From Tethya wilhelma (lineage: Eukaryota; Porifera; Demospongiae; Tethyida; Tethyidae), in assembly GCA_964030475.1 (NCBI GenBank), contig CAXIPT010000002.1, positions 19,434,479 through 19,498,478 on the forward strand: 64,000 nucleotides of DNA, given 5' to 3'. Made by a program: the position numbers and the translations under genes. The notes below the pieces were generated by a model. That model had not been told where the DNA came from. It was given only the letters and a program-made list of their open reading frames with translations, and made no database searches. This document shows, piece after piece, positions 11,201-22,500 of this stretch; within the stretch, counting starts at the first letter, position 1, and every line of letters begins with the position of its first letter.

Positions 11201-14200
11201 GGATTCACTGACCCAAGAGTTGGAACCCAGAGTTCCATATACGCTCAACAACAAGTGAACAATGGTGAACCCTACCTGCGAACTGAACCGATATTTTCTC
11301 AAGGCTCCGTTTTTGTCAACTCAGGTGCCATTGTCACCCCAAGAGAGATTCCTCAACAGAAGACACTCAATGACCTCTCTAGTGCCACCAACCCTAATGT
11401 GTTTGTTGTGGGTCTCTCCAGCGGACATCCCAACGCTGTCAATATGACTGTGGTAGCCACTGCTGCTCACAATGGCAGTGAGATGGCTGGGAGACCAAAC
11501 TACAGGATTGCTCCTATTTCGTACGGAGATGGTCTATCAGTGACCAGCTCCCTCCAGCCTGACAAAACAGCACCACAAGGTATGCTGAGCGATACTTTAG
11601 ATACAATGTGTCTGTTTTGAAAACTTTTCATATCCTTGCACAATCTACTGTGATCTTTTTGTGTCTTGTTGTTGTGTCTTTTCCTCCCAGTTTTCAAGTT
11701 TTCTGAAGTGAATTTCAAGGCTGTCTCTGATATGCCCGTGCCACTGCTCCAAGGAATAGCTCTCTCCATGAAGAAGAAAATGGAGGTGTGTAGGAAGTGT
11801 TTCTATGGCGATCGGACCATAAGTCACCACGATAAACCGGACAATGTGTGCAGTAACGGCGAACATCAGTGGATGAACCCTATTGTTGTCATCCCTGGTG
11901 AGTTGTGGCCATTGGTGTCCCCTTTCCTGTTTCCATGTAATCTGCTGTGTGTACTATAAATCATATTGTGAGGCATATGTGCACATGTATACAGCATACA
12001 GTATACAATGCCTTTTTTTCTCCTATTGTATGTGTGTAGGCTGTGACCTGTGTGATAATGAACCTAGTTATAAACGAGGGGAGTTCATTGCCATCCCCCC
12101 TCTTCCTCCCGTTGCCAACATCAAGAAGTGTGAACTGAAGAACCACCATAAGTGTTTTGCCAAGTCGATGGAGTCCAATGGACGCCTGGCCCACTCTGTT
12201 GAAGAGCTCGTCATCTGGATCATCGAGAGCAAAGAGGAGTGCTCCTTTGAGCAGTATGTCCTTCACAAGCTTCATATTCACGTATATGCCCCTTCTTCTA
12301 GTGATGGTAAGATTTATTATACTACTGATGTGCATTATAATGGTGTGCATTTATTAGAAACATGTTTCTTACCTCTTCTGCATGTTTTGCAGCTGCTAAA
12401 CTGCAACCATCTGTTCAAGCTCATCAAAACCCATCAGTACAAAACAGTATTTCAACAGTGTCTGCTGCTCGTCCCGAAGCCCCTACTAAGCCTCTAACAG
12501 TCCAGGGAAGTCCAGCTACTGTTCCTGTGTCCAGTTTGAAAGTAATATACGCTCCCAAGGACACTGAATTCACCTCCATAAGAGATATCCCTATTGAGCT
12601 TCTACGCTCGGTAGCAGAGTGCTATCATCATCGTATGCTCGTCTGTCGCATATGTTTCTTTGACTCAAACTGTGAGACCCTCTCCTTAAGAAAGACCACT
12701 GGAGTAATAAGTGGAGGGGTCCTCCCCTCAGAGTGTGACAATGGACACACTCCGTGGAAACAGATCATCGTCATTCCAGCCTCGTCCCTCTGTGTCAGTC
12801 CCTCAAAGTACATCCCCATTCCCCCTCTTCCGAAGCACATGAAGCACTCTAGCTCCTCCTTCATGGTGTGCAAGAAGAAAGAACACAATACCTGCTATGC
12901 CATGTCAAAGGGAACCAACCCGTGGTTTCCACACACCGTTGAAGAACTTGTCATTTGGACTGTCGAAAGAGAAAAGGATAAATCGTTCGAAGAGGTCTAC
13001 AAAGATTTCTTGGGTGATTTTCTTGGTCTTGGAACAAGCCAAGCACCTCTTCAACAACAGTACCGCCCCCAGTCTCCTACTAGTACCATTCCAAAGAATG
13101 GTATGAGTTATATTGACAGTGTCCCTGTTTTTAATCCTTCAAAAGCACCCATTAACTTTTCTTCAAGTGGTCTCCAAGGACCAACACCCCTCAACTTCAA
13201 GGATCCAGCTTACTTTGCTGGCCCTTCTAGTAGAGAGCAGACTGCTACTAGCAACAGCACAACCAGTAGCCTATCCTCCCTGCAGCAGACCCAGGATCTC
13301 TTTGATTTCTCTAACTTCACTCCTGGTCAGTACAACAGCTACTCAATGTCTTCAGGGGGTGGAGCTAGTAAGAACCCAGTGGGTATGGGAGTTGCACCAG
13401 ATCTGAACCAAAACCCCATCAATAGTCAAACCATGACTGCTAGTGATGCGCTGGAGTTCTTCCCCGCCCTCCTAAGTGGTATTAATACTACTAATGCTGG
13501 GGGCAACCCTCTTTCTAATCCTATTGGGCCTTATGGCTTTACGGATGCTTTTGGAATGGACCAAAATTTGCAGGCTAGCAGCTATAGCGCTCAGCAAAAT
13601 CAAGCTTCTAACCAGAAGCTTAATAATGCTAACCAGTATCAAAACGAAACTGCTATCCAGAACTGGAACAGGGTTCTGTCAGAGAATCCTAGCGGTGGCA
13701 GTCTTGCTCAGAGTTCACAGAATGTGACAGGACAAGAATGGAGTAGCAGTGTCGGTCAGCCAAACCTGTCTTCCGGTCTTCGTCCTCCTGGATTCAATTC
13801 CATGATCCAAGACGGTAGACAGCACTCTCTTCAGAGCTCTGCCAACCCCACAGCATCTTCCACTACTGGTAATGTGGGTAGCAATGCAAGTAGTGGCTTG
13901 GCGATCGGAGCAAAGTGGTCAGATTTTGCCGATACTCACGATTTGGATGATTCTACTTACAGAATGGACCTACCCCGAATGCCCAACTCTGAGCCACTGG
14001 TGTTGGAAAATGCCACAAAGAAAAGCTCTCGTAATGGTGGCAAATCGAAGAAAAAGCGAGGAAAAAAGAATGGTTCCAAATCGGAACATTCTCCAAACGG
14101 AGAGATAGTTTCCTCCAAGCTGGCTCCTGAAACCCAGCAGAATTGTCATCACAATGGCACCAGTGATGAGTCAACCACAACAGAGAACGACCCGCCTAAC

Positions 14201-16038
14201 AGTGTGGTGGGCTCAGGAGGCAATGACTCTGGAGTTGATGGGTCTCTGAGCGACGCACACGCCTCCTTCAACCCAGCAGCAGCCCCACGGGAACAGGACC
14301 TCCTCAGTGAGGACCCCCTTCCTGCCGTGGGGAATAGCTCTACGAGTGATGCTATCACATCACAGGCTCAGATGAAAGAATCGACTCTCTTGAATGCAAT
14401 AGGGTTTGACCTCTACGAGATGGAGCCCGCTGCAACCAACCTCGCTGCACCACTGATACCAGTCTCGGGAGTCCCAACCGAACCACCGAGTATCCAGCTG
14501 CAATTAGAGAGCCCCTCCGTTAATGAATCAAACAAGGACCAAAGCTTGAAAGTATCTCACGATTTGCTGGCCAACGAGCAGCAGCCACCATTGCAGCTGA
14601 CCAAGCTGGAGCGAGACCTGACTGCCAAGAGCAGTCTGTTTTCATCAATGATGGCTGCTAAAGCCAGCGCCAGTGGATCCGTGAGTCCAATCATTGCTGA
14701 AGGCAGTGAAAGTAAGGCCATGGGTGATTCCGATCAGGGAGCCATGAGCTCACGTCAAGAGATTGGGCCCCTTGCTGGCAATTTCAATGGTCTTGAATTG
14801 GGAAGCAACTCCAAAGATATTGATGTTTCTAGTGTCTTGAATGAAGGACACACAAACAAAATTCCGCCAGATTACAATAAAGCTATAAATGGCAACCCAG
14901 TGATCCAAGCACCTCTTGTAAGTTGAAGTGTTTCGTTGACTTTTTGTAGACATAATGTGTGGGGTCTATGGTATAAAGCAATACTTGACAATGTTTTAGC
15001 CATCATGTAAACTATCAATGGTGTCCACAGGTTAACTTGCAGCAGCCTGAGATTCAAGTGACTCTCTCTGACTGCACAACTGTTAACAGTGGAGTTGGTG
15101 GTGCTAGTAGATTCATCTGGAATGCAACTCTTCGTGGTCAGGTACATATCCCCATTGCATACAGAGTATAATTGCAATTATATGCAAAAATAATTATTGA
15201 TGTCATTTTAGGACTTGAAGATGCTCTTTGCCGTGTCCTGTCATACCACGTCTTCTCAGCTCGTTGCGAGAGCAGAGAATGTGTTCAAGGTAGCCCGCAT
15301 CGAGGGCTGTGCCTCTCCAGTGGACGTTCACAGTGAGAGCTGGCAGTCAAAGGAAGGAGAGACCGTCCTCCATGAGAGTGTGACAGTGACCATCATGGCC
15401 TCTCCTCCAAGCACTACTGAGAGGACAGAGTATCACTGCCAGGTCCACGTCAATGTGGGCTTCCCTCAGCCACTCACCTTCAACTTGCAACTGGCTGTGG
15501 AAGGTACGTGTACACATCAAACACATTGCTATGGTCAGAGTATGATGGATATTGGTGTATGTGTGTGTGTGTGTGTGTGTGTTTTAGGAAGTGACAACCA
15601 TCCCCACATTTCCAAGCCTCTTCTCAATGGGGGAATAGCTGGCATGGAGTTGAATGGCCACCAGCCTACAGCAAACCCAATGTGAGTTTATTGTGTCCAT
15701 GGCTAGCCTCATAAACCAGGCCCTCCCTGCGTACTTTATATTGGTAATTGCTTAAGCATGGGATAGCATAGCAGGAAGGCATGGTTTATGATTCTATTCC
15801 ATGGCTGTGTGCATTGTCAGGCATGGGTTGTATGACTACTTTTAAAATCTCCCTGTGTTGTGTCTCGTGCAGAATGGTGGATGACTCCTCTGGGACAATG
15901 CCAAAGTGGGATCTTCTTTCAATGTCCTCCAGTTCGTCAGATGAGCTGGGAGTGGCCAACATCGAAGGAGAGGATGTGACGCTGCAGCATGTCCCTATCG
16001 AAGACTGGGGATGTTCCCTTACTGATGACAATAATTAA
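8222..16038 (+). CDS. Uncharacterised protein with four tandem Cys/His modules
   Basis: I do not recognise this gene. It starts MPPKKKKISSPERQ, a basic, NLS-like end. A helical N-terminal region (exons about 8357-9045) follows. Four copies of one module lie at about 9131-9840, 10035-10710, 11692-12290 and 12541-13020. Each runs: leucine-rich helix, Y-x5-[FV]C-x2-C-[FY], a second C-x2-C or C-x3 element, VIPAS-x-LC, C-x5-H-x-C, then HS[VI]EELVIWTVER and a short [CS]-F segment. Pro/Ser/Asn/Gln-rich stretches (10711-11580 and 13030-14920) separate and follow the modules, with a Lys-rich NLS-like cluster near 14030-14075. A beta-rich Cys-containing domain (15030-15505) and an acidic tail close the protein. 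The H-S-x-E-E-L-x-x-W string resembles the end of CCCH fingers in ZC3H7/HELZ-type proteins, which also have helical N-termini; that relation is a guess. Some exon borders are approximate. Confidence 0.75.
9639..9681 (+). other. Signature motif of Cys/His module 1
   Basis: This encodes AHSIEELVIWTVER. Equivalent motifs are PHSVEEMVIWTVER (about 10556-10597), AHSVEELVIWIIES (about 12190-12231) and PHTVEELVIWTVER (about 12931-12972). It is the best conserved part of each module and follows a conserved C-x5-H-x(1,2)-C. Confidence 0.85.
15702..15796. mobile_element. Degenerate fold-back in an intron of the four-module gene
   Basis: TAGCCTCATAAACCAGGC with CCTCCCTGC is roughly complementary to GCAGGAAGGCATGGTTTATGA at the other end, with mismatches. 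It is intronic. Short TAGCCTCAT/GGCCTGGGAA-type ends recur elsewhere in the window (for example 63608-63689). Confidence 0.4.
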
Positions 16039-16322
16039 GAATAGGAATTTTTCTTCATAAACAGAACAGTTTTTGCTACCTGGCTATCTGCCGTATACTA
16101 GACTATAGTCTATAGATCATGTATAGTTGAGTTTTATAGGTTAAGATATGTTTAAGCTATTTACCTTGTTTGTGCAACTGATAGTATAGCTAACTATATT
16201 ATAGTAATCTCTGTATCTCCAGAAAAACAGTGGTTTAATAATACAGAGCAATGTTTTGCAATGGGCACTAAATGGAGTCATTGTTGGTGGGGATTAATAG
16301 GAAAAGTTTACTATCTTCAATC

Positions 16323-17623
16323 ATGGCTCACCATCATCACGACTGCCATGGAGAACATGACCACGATCATGCTGAGGACCCTGCAGTGCTCTACAGGTAT
16401 ACCTGAACACAATCCTAGCACATATGGTCTGTGGGTAAAGTTATGTCAGTTCATTTGCATGCAATATCTTCAGTTTGTATCAGAAGATAGACACAGAGAA
16501 GTTGCAATGTTTGAATGAAGCAGAGGATGGCTCTGGTAAGACAGTGTTCAAACCATGGGACGAAAGACTTGACAGAACCAAGGTTGGTGTATGCAGCAAT
16601 TTGCACTGACTCATATATTTCAATCAGTATTAAACATGGATCTCAATCTCCTTTCAGTTTGTAGAGAGTGATGTTGATGAAGAGCTCCTTTTTTATATTC
16701 CGTAAGTACATTGTTAGCACCATTTATTGATCAATACTCAACAATCTTCACTCTCAGGTTTACTGGCAGTGTGAAGTTGAAGGGGGTAGTGTTGATAGGG
16801 GGTGAGAATGAGCAGCACCCAAGGGAACTCAGATTGTGAGTATTGCCTCTGAAGACAAGTCTAACTGGAGTCTGTCACGAAGAATATAGCTACGTATTTC
16901 CTATATTTTTTGTATACAGGTTCAAGAATCGCCCACCTCTTGGTTTTGATGAGCTGCACGGTGAAGCTGACCAGTCCATTCAGCTCAGTCACAGTGTTGA
17001 TGGGTCATTGGAGTATCCTGTCAAGTGAGGGTGGATTGATATAATATAACAATAGGATGTCTTCCAGTGTTGTAGTAATTTGGCAATATTGTTCCTTTTT
17101 GTAGTAATTTGAAGCATTTTTCTCCTTTTTTGTCTACACATACAGGGTGACCAAGTTCAATGGAGTCACAAGCCTGCTGATGTATTTTCCTTCCAACTTT
17201 GGAGCAGAAACTACAAAAATCTACTACATTGGTTTGAGGGGGGATTTCACACAGGTGATGTGTGTGTGTGGGGGGGTGAAAACATTGTTATCCACTTATA
17301 CCAATATAGCCACTTCAACTTACAAGGAAACAAAGCCACGTACAACAGTAGTGCTCCTGTTGTTATGGGATTCATTTTCTTGACTTTTGCTACAGCTGCT
17401 TTATTGTATAGCCTAACAGGGATACAATCGTGTGTTTTATTTTGTTTTTTTCCAACAAGATTATACATGTAGGCAGAGGTTATGTTCATGATTTGTTTTC
17501 TTCTGTTCCCTGCAATTATAGGCTCAGCGTTCAGGAGTCGTGATTGCCACATATGAAGCACGGCCCAACCCAGCAGACCACAAGTCCAAGGACTATAATC
17601 CCGTTAGTGGATTCGTTTCATAG
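16323..17623 (+). CDS. PITHD1: PITH domain-containing protein 1
   Basis: Seven exons give a protein of about 210 residues colinear with human PITHD1. It has a His-rich start ([19 protein letters not shown]), then [68 protein letters not shown] and a final [10 protein letters not shown] block. The PITH domain is a beta-sandwich that in TXNL1 binds the proteasome. PITHD1 is reported as proteasome-associated, but its molecular role is less settled. The start sits 285 bp after the previous gene on the same strand. The stop lies 126 bp from the stop of convergent MRPL15, so the 3' UTRs probably overlap. Confidence 0.95.
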
Positions 17624-17749
17624 AATTGCTTCTCATAATAATCATCATTGTGTTTCGAAATGACTGTATTGCATTGTGGGTTGCTAAGCAAATTAAGGTG
17701 ATGCAACGTACATTTTAATGTATTGTGATTTGTGCTACTATAGAGTATG

Positions 17750-18374
17750 CTACACAGCTGTTCCACTATTACTGCTAACATCATCTGTGTCAGCACTTGG
17801 CTCAGACTGTTGACGCTGCATGAAAAACAATTAGCAATTTCATCAAAAAGAAACAATTATTTCCAAAACTAATTGTTGTGTACCTTTTGCATCTCTTCCC
17901 ACGTTGGTGATGGCTCAGAGTAGAGAGTGACCTTCTTCCCAGGGATGTGGACACGACCATCAGGTCCAAGATAAGCTCCTTCAATTCCACCTTCTTTCAG
18001 CCTTTGTTTGCCCTCCTCAGTCATCACAAGATAGCCTCTGTTTGACACACACACAGTTGTCACACACACATACATACACACACACATACACACATTAACT
18101 TCAAGCATGCATCTGTGTATTAAGATGTGTTGTACACACCTGTTTTTAGGATTAAGGTAATAAGCCATTAACTTCTTGTTTGGAAGGGCTCTACGTGGCA
18201 CCAGGCCTTCTTGGAACTTCCATGGTTTCAGTAAAACTCTCAATCCCAACTTGTTGTAATGAGCAGTGACTATTCTCCCATTCTGTCTTTCAATTGCTTC
18301 AATGGCTTTCTGAGATGCACTGCTAACCTCTATATCAACTTTTGCCTCAAACCATTCACTTCCCTGTCAATGTA

Positions 18375-18410
<36 letters not shown>

Positions 18411-19136
18411 TGCGTGCGTGCGTGTGTGTGTGAGTGTGTGTGTGTGTGTGTGAGTGTGTGAGTATAAGAGACTTTATGTAGAATCTGATGCTAAAAGAAC
18501 TTGTGCGAAGATGCACATACATCAGCTAATAGTTTCACTCCATCCTTTATCTTTCCCACAGCTCCACTCCAATATAGTGTGTGCATGTTGATTGGCTTTG
18601 ATGGGTCAATTCGACCAGAATCAATGAAATACTGCAATCTGTTCAAATTCAGTGGCTCATGACGAATCTGAAACCTTTATTTGAGAGAGAGAGATACTCA
18701 CAGACAACTACAGTATTATCTTTGTTGCACATGCAAAGTTCAGTGAAATTTTACATACTTGTTTTTAAATCCATGTTTGGGTACTCTGAGATAGAATGGT
18801 GTCTGTCCACCCTCAAATCCCACTCGAATGGCATTCTTGTTCCTCTGGCCTTGTCCTTTGTGCCCTCGTCCACATGTCTTCCCTCGTCCTGACCCAGGAC
18901 CTCGACCCACTCTTATCGGCTAAAGTTAGGTATATATTCTCATCATATGTATATATGCACACTTTCAATTTTGTTATTGTACATAAATTACAATCAAAAC
19001 AGATAATTTTTGATGGCATTATGCCCAAATCCCTTACTTTTTTTTTGGATCCTGGAAGATCTTGTATGTTATTCAACTTAACTCTGGGTAGTCTGCTGAT
19101 ATTCAGGCCTTTTCTGATCCACGTACTGGTAGACAT
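17750..19136 (-). CDS. MRPL15: Mitochondrial large-subunit ribosomal protein uL15m
   Basis: Exons from [19 protein letters not shown] down to a C-terminal exon ending SNSGTAV. The middle carries the Gly/Arg-rich L15 signature: [20 protein letters not shown], then [20 protein letters not shown] and PFYLR. Later segments ([38 protein letters not shown]) fit mitochondrial L15 rather than cytosolic L27a. The protein is part of the 39S mitoribosomal subunit, in the matrix. The N-terminus is short and basic, fitting a mitochondrial import signal. The gene is head to head with the AP-2 gene and convergent with PITHD1. Confidence 0.94.
18377..18463. repeat. (TG)n microsatellite in an MRPL15 intron
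   Basis: Alternating TG with GAGTG and CGTG interruptions, lying in an intron. Confidence 0.9.
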
Positions 19137-19545
19137 GATTTATGTCAGTCCATAGGCCATATGGTCAGTCTACAAGTGCTAGTGGGCATTGGTCGTCGCC
19201 GTTGTAGCTAGCTAGCTCGGGGGGAGGCCCCAGGCGAGGGCCTTATGGCCATGCTCGTTTCGATGGGTGTGGCTAATGGTGGAAATTCTTCCGCCACAAA
19301 TTTGATTGCTTTTTTACAATAACCAATCAGCGCCCTCCCCCCCAGGCAAGTTGTCTTGACCACAGCAACAAAAGTGAAGTTGCTCTGAAGCTGACTCCAG
19401 AAACAGTGACTTGTTGAAGCGTACAAGGGACTACGTTTGGTCTGTGCGTTTGTTTGTTGTTATATTTCTTGAGGCAGAAAAAAATTGCAGTAAAGTGCCT
19501 TGGTAAACAGTTGCAGTTTTGTTCGTGCATATTAAACGACAAATT
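19137..19545. promoter_or_regulatory. Divergent promoter of MRPL15 and AP-2
   Basis: 409 bp separate the two start codons. AACCAATCAG at 19321-19330 is a good CCAAT box (NF-Y type), the element typical of TATA-less bidirectional promoters. The segment is richer in G+C around 19210-19260 than its surroundings. Confidence 0.55.
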
Positions 19546-22500
19546 ATGGCCAGCATTGCCAAGAACTCCACTGAACTAGGATTCACTAGAAACCTAATAG
19601 AAGAGAGCGCTGTTTCTCCTGGAGCCATCACCAATGGAAGAATTAGCGGTCGCAGCAGCATCAGCAGTTCACCTTCCAGCAGAAAGAGAGTGCATCCAAC
19701 ATCGTTGAATATTGATGACGAGAGTCCACCAAACAAGAGACTACCTACTCCTACTGTAAGCAATGTGACATATACTGTAAATACCCAGTATCTTTGCTTG
19801 TTTTATAATAACAGTGAGTATTAAAAATAGTAGGTATTGAACCGTATACAATCAAATTATTGCTCTCCTTATCAAGTTTACTCGCCAAGACAAAAGGCCA
19901 TTAGCCCATTTGTAGGGGAGGAATTTAATAAGCACCTCTTTATGCTTTCATGTCAAGGCAATGCTAACTGTGTTCCCTTGTGCCCTTGGCATAGAGGCAG
20001 CAAATCCTTTATTTGAAATAGATGTTCCTCTGTTGTGTCACAACCACATGAAAGCTTTGAGCATGTTTCCTAAGCCATGCGTATAATGTACAGTATTGAG
20101 CAAATCTATCATCGACACTTGTACTCCAATACAGCAAGAAGAAAAGGAGACCATTTTGAGAGAGAAACAAATACTGTACAGACGATTAGCCGAGGCTGAG
20201 AAGACACCTTTCTATCTCTCTCCACATCAAGGAATCCTCCCATTCCCTCTTTTCGGTGGCTCCATATACTCGCTCTTCCAGCAGCAACAGACCAGCCCCC
20301 CTCGTCTCTCCTCTTCAGCAGCCTCGCCAAGAAGACCCGCGACGTGTGGTAATGCAGCAACGATTGCAGAGAACTTGAGCACCACCAACCCTACCAATGC
20401 TACTTCTTCCTCACAACAGACCAACTACGATAGCACGGCGAGTAGCTTAGGAATCACCGGCCTACCCACACCTGGTGGTAGCAGTGTGTCCACTCCTTCC
20501 TTCCCAATGCAGTTCTACCCAGCTACTCTCATGAAGTACCCATTCTCTCCTCCAACTCCTAGCAGTCTGAGCCTCTCACCGTGGAACGCCAGCAGCAATT
20601 CTAATGCCGAAGGCAGTGCTAACGATAGCACTACAGAAATGCCCACTGGCACTACTAGTAAGGGAGGAGTGAAGCCACGCGATATCTCAACAGGACAAAG
20701 TGTCGTTGCTAACGTTAAGAATGACTCTAATAACTCCACCTCCATGGATACCCCTAGTAGCACTAGCAATGAGGGAGCATCCACAAACAGTGCAAGTGGT
20801 GAACAGACTCGATCAAGCCCCAAAAGTGGAGGTGCTAATAATATACAAGTAGCTCCTTACGCTTGGCAAACGGTGTCTCCACGCTCCAGCTTCATGTCCG
20901 CCCAGTCCCCTTTGAGCTGTCTCCACCCCTCCCCCCTCTCTCCCATGATGCTCATCCAATCCCCTTACACCAGCTCCATCTCGTCCTGTCTCTCAGTAGG
21001 CTCGTCGAGTTCGAGTGGGTTTTCAAGCGGAGGTGAAGGGTCTAGTGCTAATGGCTCTCAGATGCAAGGAGCAAGTTATGCCCCTTCAGAGTATCACGTT
21101 GGTCCTCAAAGACCTCTGAGTGAGAGATTGGCTGATGAGATCGATAACCAGAGTGAAGGAGCTAGTAACTCGGGCAGAAACACTCCCATTGATGTTAGCA
21201 GTGAAGACAGTGAAGAGAATGTGACACTTACTCCCGGTATGATGTGTGCAGCTTGTGCGAATACATGTTCTTTCAATACACATTACGATATACGTGTGCT
21301 TTCACTACTTGTGGCACACACACACACTCACTGCTTTTTTAACTTTTTAGCACACATTGAGCTTTTCATGTGCATGCTGTTGTGTGCTTGCTAGCACCTA
21401 CTCCACCTTCCTCTCTTCTCATACAAAACACACACACACACCCAATCATGACATACTCGTGCTCACACCTATATCATACACACACTCACACACTCTCACA
21501 AACGCAGGTGAATTAAACCGTGTCTCTCAGAATGTGATTGCTACCCACCACACTAGGAGGACGTCATCATCTGCTCCCTACCATCCTCTGAACAGCAGTG
21601 TACAACAAGCCCCTATTGAAACGTCGAGACAACAGCCTGCCCATCTCCACAGTACCACTCCTGCCCCGGCCCCTGCTGCTGCTGCTGTTGCTGCTGGCGT
21701 CTCCTCATATCCCTTCTCTGTGGAATCCCTCAGTACTAGCCATGCTAGCCAGCCTTCTTCGGTCAACTCCCAGGTATGTTGATTGTTGTGAACTTGTTCC
21801 ATACCTGCTGTGCAGCATGAGTGAGCCTTTGTGATCCATTTTAATAATGCGTTTCCCTTGTAGTGGCATTCCTTTGTGTAATTTATCCAATTGGCAGTAC
21901 AAAAGCAGTAATAACTTAATTCTGTTAGGTGCATTGTCACTGGTAATTCATTATAGACCAAGTGGCTTTGTAGATGTGTTGCATTTACTGGAGAGCCCTT
22001 TCCAATGTCGTCACTGCTGCACTGTTGATGTGCTTCCTAGCTGCTGTAGTCGCTATTGAGTTTGTGTACGTATGCCCTCTTTGTTGTGATTGTGACCTCA
22101 AAGAATGCTAGTTATTATTGAGATTGCATGTGAAATGTTATAAACCCTTGCTTTCATTTGGGATTCCTTCGTCGACCATATCCGGTAGTTTTCCCATGGT
22201 CCGTGTTGACACAAGAAGGTGTTGTTACGAAATAGAACCATGTTGTTTTTGTGTGTACCTTATTCTATGTTTACTGTACGTATTTTTTTAGAACATTATT
22301 TGCCTGTGGAACGAAAAAAAAATTCAATGTTTATTATTTTTGCAGGGTAATGGGATGGTGTTGATTTATAGCAGTGGCTTTGCATTTGTTTTCTAGTAGG
22401 TTGTAGAGTGGTTGAGACCTGCCCTACAGAGGGCATAAACACCTCTCCACAAATGCTATATGATGTGGTACACCAACTGTTGGAGTTGTTTTTCTAGCTA

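Noticed and set aside
12362..12500. Separate gene starting at the ATG at 12362
   Set aside because: The first 30 or so codons are intron; the acceptor at about 12393 joins this frame to the preceding exons, and the module series continues across it.
13953..14358. Minus-strand frames opposite the Ser-rich exon
   Set aside because: Antisense shadows of a long coding exon; no similarity.
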